64,000 nt of DNA from Corallium rubrum (lineage: Eukaryota > Cnidaria > Anthozoa > Scleralcyonacea > Coralliidae), in NCBI GenBank assembly GCA_964035015.1, contig OZ036008.1, positions 10,031,192 to 10,095,191 of the forward strand, read 5' to 3'. Of the stretch, positions 61,201 through 64,000 are shown piece after piece. A model generated the notes under the pieces. That model made no database searches and had not been told where the DNA came from. It saw nothing but the letters and a program-made list of their open reading frames with translations. The number at the start of each line of letters is the position of its first letter. Position 1 is the stretch's first letter. A program made the position numbers and the translations under genes.

Positions 61201-62513
61201 CTACTTTCGTAGCCAAGTCGTTTTTGTTCACTAAAATCCAACCAAAAGGACAGTTTAAACACGGTTACCCATACCAAGTTTATGTTTTCTGGGTCGTTGT
61301 TCTTTATTACTCAATAAAATTAAATGACTTGGTATTTTGACAATATAAAAGGCCATAAAAAGTCAATTTAAAACTCAGTTTTGTTTCGAAAATTTTTCCG
61401 CGCTTTTTTGCCGTGCTTCATTGAGTTATGGAGCACGCACGACAGCCAATCAAAAACGTTGCTATATCAAAGCTATGTTATAAAGACGTTTGTTGAACGT
61501 TCATCAAGCTCAACTACACGCCTAAAAATCTCGCAAGTTGTTACAGTATTGTTGCCTGAACAATGCTGTAACAACTTGTTGACATATGTGAACAACATTG
61601 ATAAATGAACAATATTGTTCATCATTGTTTCAACAAGTTGTTACAGCTTGATGAAACAACAACCGTTGTTCACGTATGTTGTAACAACCGAAGAACGTGT
61701 TGATACATCAACCATGTTCACCATTGTTGTAACATTGTTATTCATCGTTGTTACTTCGTCATGCTGTTACAACATGTTGTATCATGTGCGAACAACGTTG
61801 TTGGCTATAAAAATGTGCTGTTGGAACAACTTGTTCATGACTGTTGATTTATCCGTGAACAAGTTGTTCGAACCATAAGTGAACAACTTGTTGACAACTT
61901 TTTGTTCACGGCGAGCAGCACAACATTGTTCACGGCGGGCAGCACAACATTGTTCGCGCCTGTTGACAACCGTGAACAAGTTGTGCATTTTTACGCGTGT
62001 ATTCAGAAAAGATTTCTGAGCCCCAAACAGGGTTCGAACCTGCAACCTTCTAATCACTGGTTAGACGCTCTAACCATTGAGCCACGGCTGAGGCACGCCC
62101 CTGATATCGGGTTTGAGCGTCTAACCGGTCATTAGAAGGTTGCAGGTTCAAACCCTGTCTGGGGCTCAGAAATCTTTTCTGAGTAACTGAGCTTGACGAA
62201 CGTCCACCAAACGTCTGTTACATTACACCAAGCTCGCAAACGTACCATATGCGTGCACTACAATGTAAACGTACGACTTATCACGTCGGTATTTCGTTAT
62301 CAAATCTCAGCAGTTTACTATCTTTTCACTTTGCTCTATCTAAAACACTGCCTACGCAACACTCTACTTTTCTACACTCTAAAATGCAAAAATAATAATT
62401 TAATATAAATTTTATACCTTCTCCTTTAAAAATAAAACTCATGTTTCCTCTTTCCCAGTTCACAAGGTTTTGATCAAAACCAACCAAAGTTGTGTCTACA
62501 CGCACATTACAAC
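52056..62513 (-). CDS. ANKRD13: Gene 3: ANKRD13-family ubiquitin-interacting protein, 3' part (11 exons)
   Basis: Exons in gene order: 62513-62418, 60313-60244, 60144-60031, 56502-56357, 56109-56039, 55463-55373, 55254-55136, 54589-54511, 54081-53854, 53271-53130, 52251-52056; 1352 nt, one continuous frame, GT/AG throughout, stop at 52056-52058. Family landmarks in order: RVDTTLVGF and SFIFKGE; FIEIDHERKV; STILDTDSIAF; WGWGGDRTETVEGYEGKMY; SIEEYF; KFKATLCL; HFAKLRDFVALHLPSGFP; IPLFHFLNARITFGN; then ubiquitin-interacting motifs. Known family role: ANKRD13A/B/D bind Lys63-linked ubiquitin chains on activated receptors at the plasma membrane and affect their endocytosis. The N-terminal ankyrin exons (roughly 150 residues by comparison with the family) must lie right of the window. 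Introns are packed with satellites and MITEs. Confidence 0.9.
52311..52620 (+). mobile_element. 5S-rRNA-derived SINE in gene 3 last intron
   Basis: agttaagcccggttgg, ttggatgggtgaccg, gttctccggttttcctccct and a tail of repeated tttgaa; opposite in strand to the host gene. Confidence 0.88.
53130..53271 (-). CDS. ANKRD13: Gene 3 exon: first ubiquitin-interacting motif
   Basis: 142 nt, phase 1 in, phase 2 out. EEELLIQLAIQQSLSES fits the UIM pattern (acidic patch, Leu, Ala, Ser). A second UIM begins here (SEDDLQ) and is completed by the next exon. Confidence 0.9.
53300..53790. repeat. Degenerate AT-rich tandem repeat (gene 3 intron)
   Basis: Words such as ttaatttatgttaatat and atatgctaatt recur with loose 15-16-base spacing. 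Confidence 0.75.
53854..54081 (-). CDS. ANKRD13: Gene 3 exon (EIPLFHFLNARITFGN, acidic linker)
   Basis: 228 nt, phase 1/1, donor GTAAGG. EIPLFHFLNARITFGN is diagnostic of the family. The rest is a polar, acidic, low-conservation linker leading to the ubiquitin-binding tail. Confidence 0.92.
54511..54589 (-). CDS. ANKRD13: Gene 3 exon (HFAKLRDFVALHLPSGFP)
   Basis: 79 nt, phase 0 in, phase 1 out. AISNSHFAKLRDF and LPSGFPIKI are among the best conserved ANKRD13 words. Confidence 0.9.
54640..55095. repeat. (CACAG)n minisatellite in gene 3 intron
   Basis: About 90 pentamers, with blocks of CACAA and CACGG variants. Long Ala-Val-Leu-Cys-Cys and Gln-His-Ser-Thr-Ala frames are artefacts. Confidence 0.97.
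55136..55254 (-). CDS. ANKRD13: Gene 3 exon (KTQKFKATLCLCPSFPLSL)
   Basis: 119 nt, phase 1 in, phase 0 out, donor GTTAGT. Q-K-F-K-A-T-L then P-L-S-L and L-P-V-I are conserved family positions. The donor lies only about 40 bases from the (CACAG)n array. Confidence 0.85.
55373..55463 (-). CDS. ANKRD13: Gene 3 exon (NLSIEEYFNIPLTKSKK)
   Basis: 91 nt, phase 0 in, phase 1 out. S-I-E-E-Y-F aligns with the conserved S-P-E-E-Y-F of the family. Confidence 0.82.
55570..55845. repeat. (GAACG)n / (GAACA)n array in gene 3 intron
   Basis: About 55 pentamers with variant blocks at both ends; extends as aaaag pentamers to about 55960. Confidence 0.97.
56039..56109 (-). CDS. ANKRD13: Gene 3 exon (GFQSMLTGEQQ)
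   Basis: 71 nt, phase 1 in, phase 0 out, donor GTAATT. Matches the family's P-F-Q-S-F/L linker. The (GAACG)n array lies in the next intron. Confidence 0.8.
56357..56502 (-). CDS. ANKRD13: Gene 3 exon (WGWGGDRTETVEGYEG)
   Basis: 146 nt after a T-rich acceptor; donor GTAAAT. The tryptophan-rich WGWGGDRTETVEGYEG and VTRIRFEHL are typical of the family core. Confidence 0.88.
56530..57000. mobile_element. R1 repeat split by a tRNA-like SINE
   Basis: R1 words at 56530-56670 and again 56880-57000. Between them the reverse strand at 56725-56825 has a tRNA-like head (gtgttcgagtccc B box). The second R1 part restarts from gacaacgtt, as expected of a target duplication. Confidence 0.65.
57065..57225. 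mobile_element. GTTTACAC-type palindromic MITE
   Basis: gaccccgtttacacgatgcc with inverted ccggtatcgtgtaaacg and a second inverted block (ggaacaaaatcatgccg / cggcatgattttgttcc). Confidence 0.75.
57226..57985. repeat. 60-bp tandem repeat, about seven units, and related flank
   Basis: Unit holds gctagccctagtaagagg, gctggaatttacctcgtg and tttacatgagctttttt. The flank to 57985 repeats the same words less exactly. Confidence 0.92.
58333..58780. mobile_element. Fold-back MITE with a 10-bp minisatellite
   Basis: cacagaatagtaatacaacc and ggttgtattactattctgtg at the ends; ccatcctacg tandem at 58424-58610. Confidence 0.9.
59039..59536. mobile_element. 500-bp dispersed element, copy 1
   Basis: From ttataacatagctttgatat to accatgagccatttctt. 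Inverted relative to the copy at 60975-61483; both ends carry gtgctccat-aactcgatggagcac palindromes. Confidence 0.85.
59570..60002. repeat. 21-22-bp minisatellite, about 20 units
   Basis: ctactaccaagaggggctgg repeated with c/a variants (ggccc or ggcac). Ends about 30 bases from a gene 3 exon donor. Confidence 0.95.
60031..60144 (-). CDS. ANKRD13: Gene 3 exon (RMSSPNISTILDTDSIAF)
   Basis: Acceptor CTAG, donor GTACGT. 114 nt. RMSSPNISTILDTDSIAF corresponds to the family's R-L-T-x-P-V-x-S-T-x-L-D-T stretch. Confidence 0.85.
60244..60313 (-). CDS. ANKRD13: Gene 3 exon (NGAEFIEIDHERKV)
   Basis: A 70-nt exon, phase 1 in and phase 2 out, that exactly fills the phase gap between its neighbours. NGAEFIEIDHERKVFSKE fits the family's E-V-D-H strand. 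Too short to appear as an open frame by itself. Confidence 0.82.
60720..60960 (+). mobile_element. tRNA-derived SINE in gene 3 intron
   Basis: The head at about 60733-60806 folds almost like a tRNA (D arm gctc/gagc, anticodon arm ttgca, T arm gggttcaattcc, acceptor with one mismatch). The body at 60862 onward is shared with 58195. Confidence 0.7.
60975..61483. mobile_element. 500-bp dispersed element, copy 2 (inverted)
   Basis: Reverse-complement match of 59039-59536. A partial extra copy at 60552-60645 left of the SINE suggests a third insertion or a broken copy. Confidence 0.85.
61485..62215. mobile_element. 731-bp fold-back with inverted tRNA-like heads
   Basis: Ends gacgtttgttgaacgttcat and cgtccaccaaacgtc. 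The left part is a run of short gttgttacaacaac-type palindromes (61.53-61.98 kb); tRNA-like sequences face each other at 62022-62092 (minus) and 62110-62170 (plus). Confidence 0.8.
62418..62513 (-). CDS. ANKRD13: Gene 3, first exon in window
   Basis: Acceptor CTTCAG, donor GTATAA, phase 1 at both ends. Encodes CNVRVDTTLVGFDQNLVNWE and then RGNMSFIFKGE, the start of the conserved post-ankyrin region. Confidence 0.88.
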
Positions 62514-62717
62514 CTGAAGAAAGGAATGACTTGTGTTAAAACAGTTCCCGACTTTCTTCAGATGATGAACTGCCAAGATTGGTTTTAATCACGAAATACT
62601 GACATTTCAAGCGGAGTCCTTCAAAATGTGATGAAGGGTTCCTTTCAAAACGTCAGTATTTCGTTTTTAAAACTAATCTCCGACAGTTTAACACATGTTA
62701 TACGATGCGATTTTCCT

Positions 62718-63238
62718 TGCAACTGAGGGGTTGAAATAAGAAATTTTTTGCTCAAGTGGCTACCAGAGAAGAAAATCTAGTCGCCAAATTTCATATCAAG
62801 TCGCTCTATATTAATTGTCATATTTTTGTGTTAAAATCAAAACTTCTGACCAAGAAACACATTAATAGTTATTATATCAGAAAAAGCAATCAAATAAATT
62901 AAATATTAATGAAGTTGTGAATACGTCTCAGTCTCCGTTCTATCTATTTCATTTCAATTCAATTCAATTCAATTCAATTCAATTCAATTCAATTCAATTC
63001 AATTCAATTCAATTCAATTCAATTCAATTCAATTCAATTCAATTCACAGCATTAGTGAATGATGTGCTTGCTTAATAAACTTCTCATACAATCCTAACTC
63101 TTTAGTAAGTAAAGTAACAGTATATTTCTTATTTTTAGTTAGTCGCCACACGGGCTACCTGCGGAAAATGTCTGGTCGCAAGATTAGAAATTTGGTCGCA
63201 TTTGGCGACCTGGCGCCCGCTTATTTCAACCCCTGCAA
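62718..63238. mobile_element. MITE with GGGGTTGAAATAAG ends and (AATTC)n inside
   Basis: ggggttgaaataag and cttatttcaacccc at the ends; (AATTC)n at 62954-63044; gtcgcc words repeat inverted inside. Confidence 0.75.
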
Positions 63239-63495
63239 CTTGCAACAAATCACTGAATGTTGTAAGTTGCATAAAAAATCACACCGTGTAACGCCCCGTA
63301 GCAACTTGCGATTTTGTTATTTTTGCCGTGTTGCAAGTTGCAAGAAAAGTTGGATGGGTTCTACTTTTTGCTGCAACTTGCAACAAAAATCGCAAGTTGC
63401 TGAACGTGTAGCACCCTTCCTGCAATTTGCGATTTTTTTTTCACGAGTAAATTTGTTGCAAGTTGCAAGAAAAATCGCATCTTGTAACAGCACCT
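63230..63495. repeat. Cluster of TTGCAACTTGCAA palindromes
   Basis: gcaacttgcaac / gttgcaagttgcaag recur in both orientations about eight times with aaaaatcgca spacers. Confidence 0.8.
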
Positions 63496-63589
63496 TAACA
63501 CACAGTCTACACAGCACTCGGCATTCTGCGTTCTATTCAGATGACATCAGACACCATCTTTTGAATGTTTTAATGATATAATCAGATTG

Positions 63590-63629
63590 ATTAACCCTTT
63601 CGCGCATGGCTTTCCAAGACTTTCCCCCC

Positions 63630-63667
<38 letters not shown>

Positions 63668-64000
63668 AGATAAAGGCAGTGGCGGACAGTGGCGTGGTGG
63701 CAGGGGGGGGGGACAAGCCCCCCCCCCCAGCTGGGGTTGCAGAAGGGGCGCCAAAACTAGCAAGGGCGCCAAAACTTAACAAAACTTTCTATAGCTACAA
63801 TCATGGCCAAAAACCCTAGGACAGTTCGTAAAAACCACTACGCATTTGAAGTTTCCCCCCTTCCCCCCTTCAATGTTGCCATTCTATATTGCTCTTTCGT
63901 CGTTATATCACACCAAGTATAAAATGAAACAACATTGATGGAGGGGGGAGGGGAAAGATTGTTAGGTAAGGATTCAAGGCGATATATTATAGTTTTTCTT
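63590..64000. other. TCTGG-type MITE end and low-complexity edge
   Basis: 63590-63680 has cgtctggcgttagacaga; 63.68-63.73 kb has gtggcgtggtggcagggggg, resembling a hAT-like end; the rest is unassigned. Confidence 0.5.

Overview
The window looks like animal nuclear DNA, most likely from an anthozoan cnidarian (coral or sea-anemone type). The evidence is spliced metazoan genes (PDGF/VEGF-like ligands, ANKRD13), 5S-rRNA-derived and tRNA-derived SINEs, 3' ends of non-LTR retrotransposons and a dense cover of MITE/fold-back elements. The assignment is inferred from gene and repeat content; no species marker is present. Coding sequence is only about 5% of the 64 kb. Most of the long open frames are artefacts of microsatellites and minisatellites.

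Three genes can be reconstructed exon by exon. Gene 1 (3486-8051, +, 4 exons, 283 aa) and gene 2 (39454-46864, +, 4 exons, 309 aa) are paralogues in the same orientation. Each has a 19-codon signal-peptide exon, a cystine-knot PDGF/VEGF-like exon, a transmembrane exon and a short cytoplasmic tail. All introns are phase 1. Gene 2 carries VEGF-C/D-like CXCXC repeats after the growth-factor domain; gene 1 instead has what looks like a duplicated growth-factor exon that has lost most of its cysteines. Membrane-anchored PDGF/VEGF ligands are unusual. Gene 3 (52056-62513, -) is the 3' part (11 exons, 449 codons) of an ANKRD13-family ubiquitin-interacting protein. Its ankyrin-repeat exons lie beyond the right edge.

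Layout: 1-3.4 kb repeats; 3.5-8.05 kb gene 1; 8.1-39.3 kb repeat-rich spacer, with a 2.8-kb 25-bp satellite (9.57-12.37 kb), a related array (20.2-20.8 kb), tandem 120-bp units (13.2 and 26.3-27.8 kb), an array grown from a MITE terminal repeat (35.7-36.5 kb), SINEs and retroelement tails; 39.45-46.9 kb gene 2; 46.9-52.0 kb fold-back and Tigger-like elements; 52.06-62.5 kb gene 3, whose introns hold large arrays; 62.5-64 kb repeats.

A second unusual signal runs through the repeats. Five sequence-distinct families carry a compact motif with a CTGANGA box, a hairpin, GAA and an NTH-like site, closed by a short helix whose bases differ between families yet stay complementary. That is the architecture of a hammerhead self-cleaving ribozyme with a minimal stem III, apart from one consistent extra base before stem II. 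Tandem 120-bp units carrying it resemble retrozyme-type repeats. Catalysis is not shown by sequence alone.
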